A stretch of 60,422 bases of DNA from an uncultured Planctomycetaceae bacterium (GTDB taxonomy: Bacteria; Planctomycetota; Planctomycetia; Planctomycetales; Planctomycetaceae): the NCBI GenBank assembly GCA_903871805.1, contig CAIQIE010000218.1:1-60422 (forward strand), read 5' to 3'. Positions 9,808-18,519 of this stretch are shown in pieces. Position 1 is the first letter of the stretch; each line of letters opens with the position of its first letter. The translations under genes were made by a program, and so were the position numbers. Under the pieces are notes generated by a model. It worked only from the letters and a program-made list of their open reading frames with translations, searched no databases and was not told where the DNA came from.

Positions 9808-10150
9808 GCCACATCGCTCCGTCCCAGCCGCCACCTGAACAGCCCTGACTGCCACCAAACGAGGGTCGATTCCATCTTCGAAAGGCTGCACTGATTTCAC
9901 AGTGACCAGACAGGCACCTGTCAGGGAAATCCTGCCGCACCTGACCACGTCAATCACCCAGTCCGGACTCCATCTGTTATGCTGCAGGTTACCATTTGGA
10001 CGAGTACCTGCCAACCAACAGGGTCTGGGCAGTGGACGGCGGAAGTTCGCTGCAGGAAGAAGTCCTGGACACGCTGACATCTTCTGCTTTCATCTGTTTT
10101 CCTGGTCTGTCGGGATCGCTGCCGAGTTCCTGTCTGACCTTGTCGCTTTT
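9808..10150. other. Gap between exosortase-TPR and glycosyltransferase genes
   Basis: About 340 bases without a recognised gene. The glycosyltransferase frame remains open through most of it, but the encoded residues lack a domain. The region may hold a promoter for the glycosyltransferase; no clear terminator is visible after the exosortase-TPR stop. Confidence 0.4.
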
Positions 10151-13100
10151 TCATTTTTCAGCGTTCAGTGATGTCGCAAGCTCGCGATGTTCCTCCGCCT
10201 TCTGCTTCAACTTCAGTCTTTCATAAGCCTCCGCGATCAACAGGTGCGTCTGTGAATTTGACGAGTCTTCCCTGAGAGACTTCTGCAGTTCCGTAACCGC
10301 ATCGGCAGCTCGCCCCATAATCAGCAGAATTTCTCCCTGAGTCGCCAGCAGGTCCGGATGGTCTGGCACAAGTTCCAGGGCCTGCACGCTGCACTGAAGG
10401 GCTTTCCGCAGATCCCGTTCAGGAGCTTTCAGAATTGCCACGGCAAGATTGTTCAGAATCAGTGGATCCTTTCTCTCCGCGAGTACATTACCCATTTCGA
10501 GGTATTCAATAGCCTGCTGAGGCTGTTTTCTGAGCATTGCTTCCATGCCGGCGATATTAAGAACAGAAACGGCAAGGGTTCCTTCGCTTCGCAACTCCAG
10601 CATCAGAGCATCCGCTCGTCGTGCCAGCGGACCAGTCTCCATGGCCAGGCCACAGATCCGCTGAATGGCAGCGTCCCGTGTGGCCTCCGTTGTCGTCGCC
10701 GTTTTCAGCAGACTCATCAATTTCGGATAGTCTGCTCTTTCAACACCCTTCAACACGAACTCAGACATCGCGGGGGAACCGGGAATTGCTTTTTCGGGCG
10801 AATATCCCGTCTTCTGGTCAAACAACGCCAGACTTGCGCTGGCCCGCATGGATTTTAGTTTCGCGTTCCACTCCGGAGTGACAAGGGCAGAGTCCGGAGC
10901 AGCCCGAAGTTGCTGATTCAGATACAACAATGCCTCTTCGGAACGATGAATCATTATCAGGGAATCGACATAGACCTTCATTAATGACACATCCTCCGGT
11001 GCCACGGAAAGGACCTTCAGGCAGTCCGCGGCCAGAGCCGCAAGAACCTGCTCTGCATCCGACTGCTGTCCTGCCTGCAACTGGTACTGAGCCAGTTGAA
11101 AACGGAACCCCGGAGTCTGCTCAGCCACAGGCTTCAGTACCCGAATGGCTTCGGCAAAATCCCCGATCGCCGCCAATATCCTGCTGAGCAGGTAAGCAGA
11201 CTGAACATTCAGGACATTTGTTTCAAGGTTACTCCGGAGTGATGCGATCGTGGCTTCCACGTCAGCTGCCGAAAAACTCACACCGCCGGCATGGACCTGT
11301 AACAGCAGCTCCGCAGCCTCCTGATCTGCCGGCGTTCGACGCAGGGCACCCAATATAGTCCTCATCGCCGAAAGACCGGCAAGCGAGGAGACGCTCAACT
11401 TACGACGACAGTCAGCGATGTCCATGTTCGTCAGCATTTTCCGCAGACGCTCATCGTTGCTTTTGCCAAGTAATTTCGTCAGCAGATTTCGAGCTTCCGA
11501 TTCACGGTCTGCAAGAATCCATGCCTCGGCCAGCGCACAGACTCGGTCAATACTCAGTGGATCTTCTTCAAGCCTCTGCTCCAGTGCGGGAATGGATGCC
11601 AGCACACTGCTCTGGACAGTCTCCGGCGATCGATTCAGCTTTTTCTGAAGACGAGCCAGCACCAGATATTGTTCCGGCTGCGTCTCCACAACCTTCTGAA
11701 GCCATTTTTCTGCCAGGGCTCCCTCATTCTGCTGCTCATAAAACAGAGCCCTCAGTCGAAATTGATCCGAGCCCGATGGATTCTCGTCGTCGGCAAGACT
11801 CAACTGCCGGTAGATTTCCTCAGGATCAAGCCGGCAGTATGGCTTCTCTGACAGAGACTGCTCAACAAGCCAAAGACGCGCCGGGCCGTATCCTGTGCCC
11901 CGCTCCGAACTCAGCCCCCGCATAAGCTCCAGCCCCATCTGAATATCACCCATCCGAACAAGGAGCAATGCCTGCTGAAACCTCCGGCCCGGTGGATCGC
12001 CTTCCAATGAACTCAGGGCAGCCAGCAGTAATCGCTGCCTCTCCATATCACCTGCGTTTCGTGCTGTGATCAGAAGACTCTCCAGTTTGGCATGAATCTC
12101 TGTCTCCGTTAGCTGTGGAAACTTAAGCCCAGTAAGCAAAACACAGAAAAACGGTATCGCTGCCAGCAATTTCAGCAGTCGTCGTGAGAAATACCACTTC
12201 GTGAAAAAAGCTTTGACGGATCGCATGCAGGCCCTGAGCCGATTTCGCCTTCCCGAATTTGATGCAACGGTCTCACCATCGCCTGAACGCAGTGCCATGG
12301 CCGCCCTTTTTTCCCGGCGGTCCGCTGCCTTTCCTGATGTATGACCGAACAGCCAGTTCCAGAAATCAATCAGTGGATTCCGAACAACATCCTCAATCTT
12401 TCTTTCCCGAATCTCCGGAACCCTGTCTGTCAGAAAATCTCCGACACCGCAGACTGAGGCCAGCATAATCCAGCCTGCAAACATCCCGATGATTCCCCAG
12501 ATTCCATCAAGCCACGAATTCGGAGATGTCAGCGGACGGGGAGCCTGCAAAACCACGACCATCAGAATACGGACTACTGCCACCAGACGGCCGATCAAAA
12601 CGGCTGCCGGCAGATACCACAACAGGTTTCCCAGAGGCCTGCGATTCAAAACGAACAAAATTCCGCTGAACAGCACAAACATCTCTATGGAAGGAAATCG
12701 ATCAGATCCCGCGTAAAGAATCCCGCTCGACTCGCAGGACAAAAACATCCCATCAGCCCGATAATGTTCAATCCCAAGCCCAAACAACATCCGGCTCGCC
12801 GATGCCTCAGACTGGACCACCAGGCCCTGCATACGATTCTGCACGGATAGTTGGGTCAGCAGATATGCAAGGACCGGTACCAGCAACACATCTCGCAATG
12901 GGCGACTGCCTGTCTCTCTGCGCCAACGCCGATAAGTCACCAGCACTGCCGCAACAGAACTAATAGCCATCAGGCCTGGAAGTTTCACAAACGAACCAAC
13001 AGCCAGACACAACGCGATCAGCAATTCAATTCTGCCAATCGAAGCCATCGAACACTTTGCAGCATCATCACGCCGGATAAACAGCATTGCCAATGTGGCA

Positions 13101-13252
13101 AGAAGGCCAATCAATGGTACTGTAAGGCGAGAACCTGAGTACAACTGAAAAAGTAACTGCAGTACTACGGGAATCGACATGACCAACAGAACTGGCCCGA
13201 AAATTCCAGCAGACTGAATTCGAAGTGTTGCTGAAAATGGAAAAAGTTTCAT
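10151..13252 (-). CDS. Exosortase-like membrane protease fused to TPR domain
   Basis: About 1,033 residues. Residues 1-280 (from ATG 13252) form about eight membrane helices. The pattern GMFLSCESSGILYA, with a Cys at about 173, followed about 55 residues later by GRLVAVVRILMVVVLQ, with an Arg at about 228, matches the catalytic Cys and Arg blocks of exosortase/archaeosortase transpeptidases that process PEP-CTERM proteins. The third block reads SWLDGIWGIIGMFAGW, where the usual His appears to be Asp. A further hydrophobic segment (AAIPFFCVLLTGL) precedes a long helical TPR-like region up to the C-terminus (PLILNNLAVAILKAPERDLR, HPDLLATQGEILLIMGRAAD). ATG 13252 has GGGGA upstream; an ATG at 13333 is an alternative. 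The divergent neighbour encodes a PEP-CTERM protein, its likely substrate. Confidence 0.75.
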   Translation of the reverse strand: MKLFPFSATLRIQSAGIFGPVLLVMSIPVVLQLLFQLYSGSRLTVPLIGLLATLAMLFIRRDDAAKCSMASIGRIELLIALCLAVGSFVKLPGLMAISSVAAVLVTYRRWRRETGSRPLRDVLLVPVLAYLLTQLSVQNRMQGLVVQSEASASRMLFGLGIEHYRADGMFLSCESSGILYAGSDRFPSIEMFVLFSGILFVLNRRPLGNLLWYLPAAVLIGRLVAVVRILMVVVLQAPRPLTSPNSWLDGIWGIIGMFAGWIMLASVCGVGDFLTDRVPEIRERKIEDVVRNPLIDFWNWLFGHTSGKAADRREKRAAMALRSGDGETVASNSGRRNRLRACMRSVKAFFTKWYFSRRLLKLLAAIPFFCVLLTGLKFPQLTETEIHAKLESLLITARNAGDMERQRLLLAALSSLEGDPPGRRFQQALLLVRMGDIQMGLELMRGLSSERGTGYGPARLWLVEQSLSEKPYCRLDPEEIYRQLSLADDENPSGSDQFRLRALFYEQQNEGALAEKWLQKVVETQPEQYLVLARLQKKLNRSPETVQSSVLASIPALEQRLEEDPLSIDRVCALAEAWILADRESEARNLLTKLLGKSNDERLRKMLTNMDIADCRRKLSVSSLAGLSAMRTILGALRRTPADQEAAELLLQVHAGGVSFSAADVEATIASLRSNLETNVLNVQSAYLLSRILAAIGDFAEAIRVLKPVAEQTPGFRFQLAQYQLQAGQQSDAEQVLAALAADCLKVLSVAPEDVSLMKVYVDSLIMIHRSEEALLYLNQQLRAAPDSALVTPEWNAKLKSMRASASLALFDQKTGYSPEKAIPGSPAMSEFVLKGVERADYPKLMSLLKTATTTEATRDAAIQRICGLAMETGPLARRADALMLELRSEGTLAVSVLNIAGMEAMLRKQPQQAIEYLEMGNVLAERKDPLILNNLAVAILKAPERDLRKALQCSVQALELVPDHPDLLATQGEILLIMGRAADAVTELQKSLREDSSNSQTHLLIAEAYERLKLKQKAEEHRELATSLNAEK

Positions 13253-14040
13253 CGCAACGCTGTCCCCAAAACCATTTCGAAATGCAGCACCCTCGAGTCC
13301 CACAAACAAAATTTGCTCATCAACGCAGTCCATTTTCGCTGAAAAATTGACACTTTAGAGCAAACATAAAACGATCTTCGCTGTCCGGTGCAAATCGATA
13401 GTCATCGCTGCGCAGTTGGGGATCTCTGTTCGGTGTTCTCAAAAATCAAGGGATTCCCGCCTGCGTGGAAATGACGCTCCAGGGGTTGGCACAGCCAGCC
13501 GAAGTTTTTCAACAGGCTGTTCATGCACACGGGGCTTCCACCACATTTCAGTGCTCGATGTCGCCGCAGCGATTCCTGCAGATCCTGAATTACTGGAACC
13601 TGCATCAAATGCAATACTCCTACCCAATGCTCACTGGGTGATTTCACGAACTGTGCCCGGCACGCATCAGTACTGCAGTCTTGTTGCCAAAATGCGGCAG
13701 TGCGTTGTAGGGACCCCACAGTCCGGAAAGTACCGAGAGAACCCAAAAAACATCGCGATTGTTTTTCTGCGACGACGAAACGGCAAAATCATTGCAATCG
13801 TTAAAATCGCAATGCCGAAGGTGAGGGCTACAACGGTTCTGACGAACAGCGAAGTTAATACCGGACAACCGAAACAGATTCCTTAATCTTCGAGATTGCT
13901 ACAACTGTCGCACTCCATCTATATGAACGGCAAGCTACGGACGCGTTGCCTGCGGATTGGATCGCTGCAGAAAGCCACACGAAGTGTGTCTCGCGTCGTC
14001 GCGAAACGTTTTTTCTCCCCGGAAACGACGGCCCCGCAAC
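13253..14040. other. Divergent intergenic region between exosortase and PEP-CTERM genes
   Basis: About 790 bases that should hold both divergent promoters. Possible N-terminal codons of the exosortase gene extend to 13333, and a TTG-started extension of the PEP-CTERM frame to 13957. One REP-like hairpin lies inside. No other gene is supported: the short open frames on both strands have no recognised domain. Confidence 0.5.
13453..13472. repeat. Degenerate REP-like palindrome
   Basis: ATTCCCGC-CTGC-GTGGAAAT is an imperfect inverted repeat of the widespread type whose minus-strand translation gives FPRRRES, which is present here. GTTTTTCAACAGGCTGTT follows about 35 bases later, a sequence often near mobile-element ends. 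One copy is visible in this window. Confidence 0.55.
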
Positions 14041-15687
14041 ATGTCAGCATTACTCCAATTTCTCCGCCAGCGCACAAGAAGCAATTCGTCGCGTTTCAGA
14101 AGCGTTTTTGCTGCCCTGTTCGTTCTTTCCGGTCTGATCGATGCCAGCACTGCCAAAGCCGGCATCGTTATTCGGCAGTATTCCGCCCCGATAACTGGAG
14201 GTAATGCTTCGGCAATCATTCGAACGTCGCCGGGTGGCAATGCACCAGTGCTTGCCAAACCTATTTCTGCAACGGCGACTCCCTCGCTTCCCAAGCCAGA
14301 TCCCACCGGTACGACGCCTTCTCTTCCGAAACCAGAGCCCACCGGTACGACTCCTTCTCTTCCCAAACCAGAGCCCACCGGTACGACTCCTTCTCTTCCC
14401 AAACCAGATCCCACCGGCACGACTCCCTCTCTTCCGAAGCCAGAGCCCATCGGCACGACTCCCTCTCTTCCGAAACCAGATCCCACCGGCACGACTCCCT
14501 CTCTTCCGAAACCAGAGCCCACCGGCACGACTCCCTCTCTTCCGAAACCAGATCCCACCGGCACGACTCCCTCTCTTCCGAAACCAGAGCCCACCGGCAC
14601 GACTCCATCTCTTCCGAAACCAGATCCCACCGGCACGACTCCTTCTCTTCCGAAACCAGAGCCCACCGGTACGACGCCTTCTCTTCCGAAGCCAGACACC
14701 AATCCGGCGCCAAACACGTCACTGACGGATCCCCTCGAAGAAATTGGGGCCGACCAGCCGATTATCCCCGTTCCTGACGCTGGTCCAACGGCCCCAGAGA
14801 GCATCGTCTCTGCTGGCAGCCAGGGCGGCGACTCGGGAAAGAACGTCAACGACTTATCGTATGGAGATAACGGCACGATAGCATCCGGCAGTCCTGTCAA
14901 CGAAGCAGCACCAGTTGATCATACGAACAGTGGCAGCTCAAACGTCGCAGCAGAGCCCGACAACAGCGGCAGTTCGGGAAAGAACAACGACGAAGCTACC
15001 TACGGTGACAACGGTACGGAACCATCCGACATCCCTGTCAACGAAGCAGCACCAGTTGATCATACGAGCAGTGGCAGCTCAAACGTCGCAGCAGAGCCCG
15101 ACAGCAGCGGCAGTTCGGGAAAGAACGACGACGGAGCTACCTACGGTGACAACGGTACGGAACCACCCGGCGATCTGGGTGACGTGGGGGATACTGGAGG
15201 TTACGGGGGGCTGGGTGATGGTTCGGTGAGTGGTAGCGCCGACGATGCTGCGGAGACCTACTACGGGGATGACGACGACGGTAAAAGTAACAGTGGCAGT
15301 GGAAAGGGTGACTACATCGGTGATCTGTTCTCTGACTACAACGGCAGCTATGACGTCATCTACAGTCCCGGGACAGATTTTACGAATTACCCAACCTACG
15401 ATGATGACCCGGGCGAAGGCGATGAGTATTCGGATTCCTACCTGTCGGGCACAACGTACTACGGCACGAAGCCAGCCGGTGTTCTTGACCTTTATTCGGA
15501 ACTCGAAGAACTGAAGGGCAATGGATATAAGTCCGGTAACTATGCAATGGGCTATTCAACCTACGCAACACCAGTCCCAGAGCCCTCGCTGCACATGGCG
15601 ACGGTCCTTGCATTACTCGGATTGGGGATTGAGCGAATCAGGCGTCGGCTGAGAAACCATTCAATGGTTGAAATGAGACCGGCATAG
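14041..15687 (+). CDS. Repeat-rich secreted protein with PEP-CTERM sorting signal
   Basis: 548 residues. The order is: a basic N-terminus and signal peptide (FRSVFAALFVLSGLIDASTA, cleavage probably after AKA near residue 40); a short domain; eleven full copies and one partial copy of a 12-residue Pro-rich repeat (PSLPKPDPTGTT / PSLPKPEPTGTT); an acidic Gly/Ser region with about 2.7 copies of a 47-residue repeat; a Gly/Asp/Tyr-rich stretch; then the C-terminal signal PVPEPSLHMATVLALLGLG followed by the basic tail IERIRRRLRN. That VPEP-helix-Arg tripartite end is the PEP-CTERM motif cleaved by exosortases. No enzymatic domain is seen, so an extended surface or matrix protein is inferred. ATG 14041 starts the signal peptide directly; an upstream TTG at 13957 is less likely. 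It is divergent from the exosortase-TPR gene. Confidence 0.85.
   Translation: MSALLQFLRQRTRSNSSRFRSVFAALFVLSGLIDASTAKAGIVIRQYSAPITGGNASAIIRTSPGGNAPVLAKPISATATPSLPKPDPTGTTPSLPKPEPTGTTPSLPKPEPTGTTPSLPKPDPTGTTPSLPKPEPIGTTPSLPKPDPTGTTPSLPKPEPTGTTPSLPKPDPTGTTPSLPKPEPTGTTPSLPKPDPTGTTPSLPKPEPTGTTPSLPKPDTNPAPNTSLTDPLEEIGADQPIIPVPDAGPTAPESIVSAGSQGGDSGKNVNDLSYGDNGTIASGSPVNEAAPVDHTNSGSSNVAAEPDNSGSSGKNNDEATYGDNGTEPSDIPVNEAAPVDHTSSGSSNVAAEPDSSGSSGKNDDGATYGDNGTEPPGDLGDVGDTGGYGGLGDGSVSGSADDAAETYYGDDDDGKSNSGSGKGDYIGDLFSDYNGSYDVIYSPGTDFTNYPTYDDDPGEGDEYSDSYLSGTTYYGTKPAGVLDLYSELEELKGNGYKSGNYAMGYSTYATPVPEPSLHMATVLALLGLGIERIRRRLRNHSMVEMRPA
14281..14697 (+). repeat. 36-bp coding tandem repeat (11 full units plus one partial)
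   Basis: Each unit encodes PSLPKP(D/E)PTGTT. Counted from 14281, the Asp/Glu position runs D,E,E,D,E,D,E,D,E,D,E and then a partial D unit. From the fourth unit the alternation makes a 72-bp higher-order repeat. The high identity leaves open frames on all other strands and frames, which are artefacts. Confidence 0.95.
14833..15160 (+). repeat. 141-bp coding repeat (about 2.3-2.7 copies)
   Basis: The anchor TCGGGAAAGAAC recurs at about 14833, 14974 and 15115, exactly 141 bases (47 codons) apart. The protein unit includes YGDNGT, PVNEAAPVDHT, SGSSNVAAEPD and SGSSGKN. The third copy decays after EPPG. Confidence 0.9.
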
Positions 15688-16288
15688 CGGGCGATAGGGA
15701 GCAATTGGTTTGGGTAACTCTTTGGGACGGCCGTCAGCCGACGTCTCTGTTGCCTCTCACCCGACGTACTTCTGCGTCTTGTGGAGCCTGGTTTGTGGTG
15801 CAGGCGACGGCAGCTCAGGACGTTGGATTCGAAGGCTCCTGGCACCGATGCGTTTGCTTTTCCTGCCATGGACTTCTGGCATCGCAAGACAGTTCGCCGT
15901 GCATCTTCCTGAAGATGCTGCATCAGGTTGGAACGGGACGCTGCTCGTTGGTAAGAACAGGCGGCGTCAACTTGAGTGTTGATTTCATACTGCCGTTGCG
16001 GAAAACGGCCGATGGACCTTGAAATCAACCCCAAATCCACCGAAAAAAGTGTCCACCAAACCGCTGACCGTTTCCCCGGACGCATAGCGGACTGTAGACT
16101 GCCCACTGACATGCTGCCCCTCGTGAACCATTTTCCGGAGCTTCCGGGAAATGTTTTCTCATGGCAAACATCAGAAACAGACCGGTCGCCTTGATGGACC
16201 GGGACGTAATTGCTGATGTCTTGATCGGCGAACTGCGTTGCTTTCAGTCCCTGGATCAGCAGATAAAACGGTTACGGGAATTCAGAAG
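15688..16288. other. Intergenic region without recognised gene
   Basis: About 600 bases after the PEP-CTERM gene. A 183-codon minus-strand frame crosses it into the PEP-CTERM coding end, but its composition (Ser/Arg-rich, no domain, no ribosome site) argues against a gene. No terminator is obvious. It should contain the promoter of the following lipoprotein gene. Confidence 0.45.
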
Positions 16289-17452
16289 ATGCTATCTGAA
16301 AAATCATTTCCGGCCCCTATTGGGCGGCTGACGTTTTCTTTGGCGACATTTTGTGTGGCATTGATCGGCTGCGGTAAAAGCGAGCTGTCTGAAGAGACTG
16401 CTGTGTCCACTTCGCAACCTGCCGCTCACGACGAGTCTGCGGCTGGACCATCAGAGACACCGGTTGTCGCTGCCGGGAAAAGACGGGCACGCGACGAAGT
16501 ATGGGAGGACGAAAAGGGGCAGAAATGGTTCGGAAACGTCCCCATGGACGTGTTTTTTGATCGGCCGGATGAAGTGGCCGCGAATATGACAGCCATCGGC
16601 GATCAACCCGTGGCCGTTGCGCAGTCCGAAGCTACGATGCCTGCTGAGGCAGAAAAACCTGCTGGTGCTCCCGGAACGGTTGAGTCGCCGCCAACGGAGG
16701 CAACACCCGAGCCGGAGAAAACAGCGATGGAGGTTGCCTCAGACGCACCAGCGGCTGATGCCTGGGAATCTCTGATACCCACGCCAATTCTGGAAGAAGA
16801 AGTAAAGAGTATTCGCAATTTCCTTCAGGAAACTGTCAACTCTGTCGGCAACTACAATTCTTCGATGATGATGATTCCTCCGAAAGTTGCTACGCTTGCA
16901 GCACTCGCTGAAGTTGCCCGACAACAGAAAGAATCTGTCTCGTGGAAAGCAGACGCAAATTATGTCAGAGATCTCGCCGGAAAAATGAACTCCAGCCCAC
17001 TGCAGCGTGGAGCCAAAGATCAGAAGCGATTGCAGGAGTTGTTCGAGAGCATTGCCGACATTCTGAATCGCTCCAAACCCGCAGGCCTCGAAGCACCTCC
17101 GGAAACTGATTCCTTCGCGGAAACCGCAGAGATGCGTTCGCTGATGAAACGCATGGAGGAGGCCGAGAAACTGATGAAGACAGAGATAGCTTCAGCGGAC
17201 GCCCTGGGCAGCAGGAAAGCTATGGTGGCCCACGAAGCATCAGTCCTGGGGGTCCTCGCGAAGATTGTAACTCAACCCGGGTATGGGTACGAGGAGGATG
17301 CGGAATTCAAAGGCTATGCCAACGGAATTGTCCAGGCCACACAGAATCTGAAGAACGCATCGGAAGGGGGAGACTTTTCGGGGTTTGAAGCCGCCATGTC
17401 CGGCATCGCCACCAATTGTCAGAACTGCCATTCAAAGTACAAGAATGACTGA
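16289..17452 (+). CDS. Lipoprotein with C-terminal c-type haem site
   Basis: 387 residues. A signal peptide ends in the lipobox VALIGC (lipidated Cys about 28), then a Glu/Ala/Pro-rich disordered linker to about residue 165. An alpha-helical domain follows, ending in NCQNCHSKYK with CxxCH at about 377-381, four residues from the stop region. A four-helix domain with a single CxxCH at the extreme C-terminus is the arrangement of cytochrome c-prime-like proteins, so this is probably a periplasm-facing, membrane-anchored monohaem cytochrome. WEDEKGQKWFGNVPMDVFFD near residue 75 is a distinctive conserved-looking block of unknown role. The in-frame TTG at 16238 is less likely than this ATG. Redox partner unknown. 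Confidence 0.7.
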   Translation: MLSEKSFPAPIGRLTFSLATFCVALIGCGKSELSEETAVSTSQPAAHDESAAGPSETPVVAAGKRRARDEVWEDEKGQKWFGNVPMDVFFDRPDEVAANMTAIGDQPVAVAQSEATMPAEAEKPAGAPGTVESPPTEATPEPEKTAMEVASDAPAADAWESLIPTPILEEEVKSIRNFLQETVNSVGNYNSSMMMIPPKVATLAALAEVARQQKESVSWKADANYVRDLAGKMNSSPLQRGAKDQKRLQELFESIADILNRSKPAGLEAPPETDSFAETAEMRSLMKRMEEAEKLMKTEIASADALGSRKAMVAHEASVLGVLAKIVTQPGYGYEEDAEFKGYANGIVQATQNLKNASEGGDFSGFEAAMSGIATNCQNCHSKYKND

Positions 17453-17648
17453 TGTCAGTTCCCCGGGGTATTGTAGTGTCTTCCACATAGCCCCGGCACT
17501 GCGTGTTCACAGGTGACCTCCATCGGCTCGCTGCATTGCCGAGTGATTGCCTTTGAAGTAAATCCACAGAAATCAGACGCGTGGCAGCGATGCGTAATTG
17601 ATTGCCTCGCGATCTTAATAAAACCTCCTTCCCGAAAGCGTCCGTCCA

Positions 17649-18455
17649 ATGACCGTTGATATGCCTGATGTTGATCCAGCCACACTGCCCGGAATTGATT
17701 TATTCCGCATGCCGGGCCAGGTCGCGATCGTGACCGGTGGATCCCGTGGCCTTGGTACCGTCATTGCCGCAGCCCTCGCATCAGCGGGGGCCACCACGGT
17801 GATTGCCAGCCGAACTGCTTCCGAATCTGAAGAAGTGGCTGCCAGAATTTCCGCCGCCTGGGGAACTCCGTGTCTTCCGGTCGCCTGTGATGTCACCTGC
17901 CCCGACAGTGTCGAGGCGATGGTAAAAACGGTCATCGAGCAAATGGGACGGGTGGATATTCTCGTGAATAGTGCCGGAATCAATATCCGCGGGAGTATCA
18001 CAGACCTGACACTGGAACAGTTTCAGCAGGTTCAGAAAACCAACGTAGAAGGGACGTGGCTGACCTGCCGCGCGGTCATCCCGCATATGATCAAAGCCGG
18101 CTATGGCCGTATTTGCAATATTGCCAGTGCTCTGGGACTTGTCGGGCTGGCCAACAGGACACCATATACAACCAGCAAAGGCGCGGTCGTGCAGATGACT
18201 CGCGCTTTGGGGCTGGAGCTTGCAAAGACGGGGGTCACCTGCAACGCCATTTGCCCGGGGCCATTCCTGACTCCCATGAACATCCCGATTGCCGATACGG
18301 AAGAAGCCAGGGTCCACATCATCGGTGCCACGGCAATGGAACGATGGGGGAAAATGCATGAAATTCAGGGAGCCGCTCTGCTGCTTTGCAGCCCGGCGGC
18401 CAGTTATATGACAGGAAGTCTGGTGACTGTTGATGCCGGCTGGACGGCCCGTTAG
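17649..18455 (+). CDS. Short-chain dehydrogenase/reductase (SDR)
   Basis: 268 residues, the classical SDR length. It carries the NAD(P) Gly motif TGGSRGLG (29-36), DV at about 81 for adenine contact, NSAG (107-110), the catalytic Ser in NIASALGL (about 160) and the YTTSK motif (Tyr173, Lys177), then CPGPFLTPM and a C-terminal SLVTVDAGW. It resembles gluconate 5-dehydrogenase/3-oxoacyl-reductase-like SDRs that oxidise a secondary alcohol of a sugar or sugar acid; the substrate is not determined by sequence. It lies 196 bases after the cytochrome-type lipoprotein gene and about 65 bases ahead of the sulfatase, which suggests a carbohydrate-catabolic unit. No strong ribosome site precedes ATG 17649. 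Confidence 0.85.
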   Translation: MTVDMPDVDPATLPGIDLFRMPGQVAIVTGGSRGLGTVIAAALASAGATTVIASRTASESEEVAARISAAWGTPCLPVACDVTCPDSVEAMVKTVIEQMGRVDILVNSAGINIRGSITDLTLEQFQQVQKTNVEGTWLTCRAVIPHMIKAGYGRICNIASALGLVGLANRTPYTTSKGAVVQMTRALGLELAKTGVTCNAICPGPFLTPMNIPIADTEEARVHIIGATAMERWGKMHEIQGAALLLCSPAASYMTGSLVTVDAGWTAR

Positions 18456-18519
18456 GCACATCCAGAATCAGGCTGACCAGGCAGAGTCTTTTGCAGCTCG
18501 ACGAAAATTGGACCTCCTT

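Noticed and set aside
14281-14697. Possible CRISPR array because repeats are 36 bp
   Set aside because: There are no spacers: units are contiguous, in frame and encode a Pro-rich repeat.
13935-14900. 321-codon minus-strand frame with GFGREGVVPVGS repeats
   Set aside because: It is the complement of the 36-bp coding repeat in the PEP-CTERM gene; the plus strand has signal peptide and sorting signal, the minus strand neither.
15561-16112. 183-codon minus-strand frame after the PEP-CTERM gene
   Set aside because: Overlaps the PEP-CTERM coding end on the other strand, no domain, biased Ser/Arg composition.
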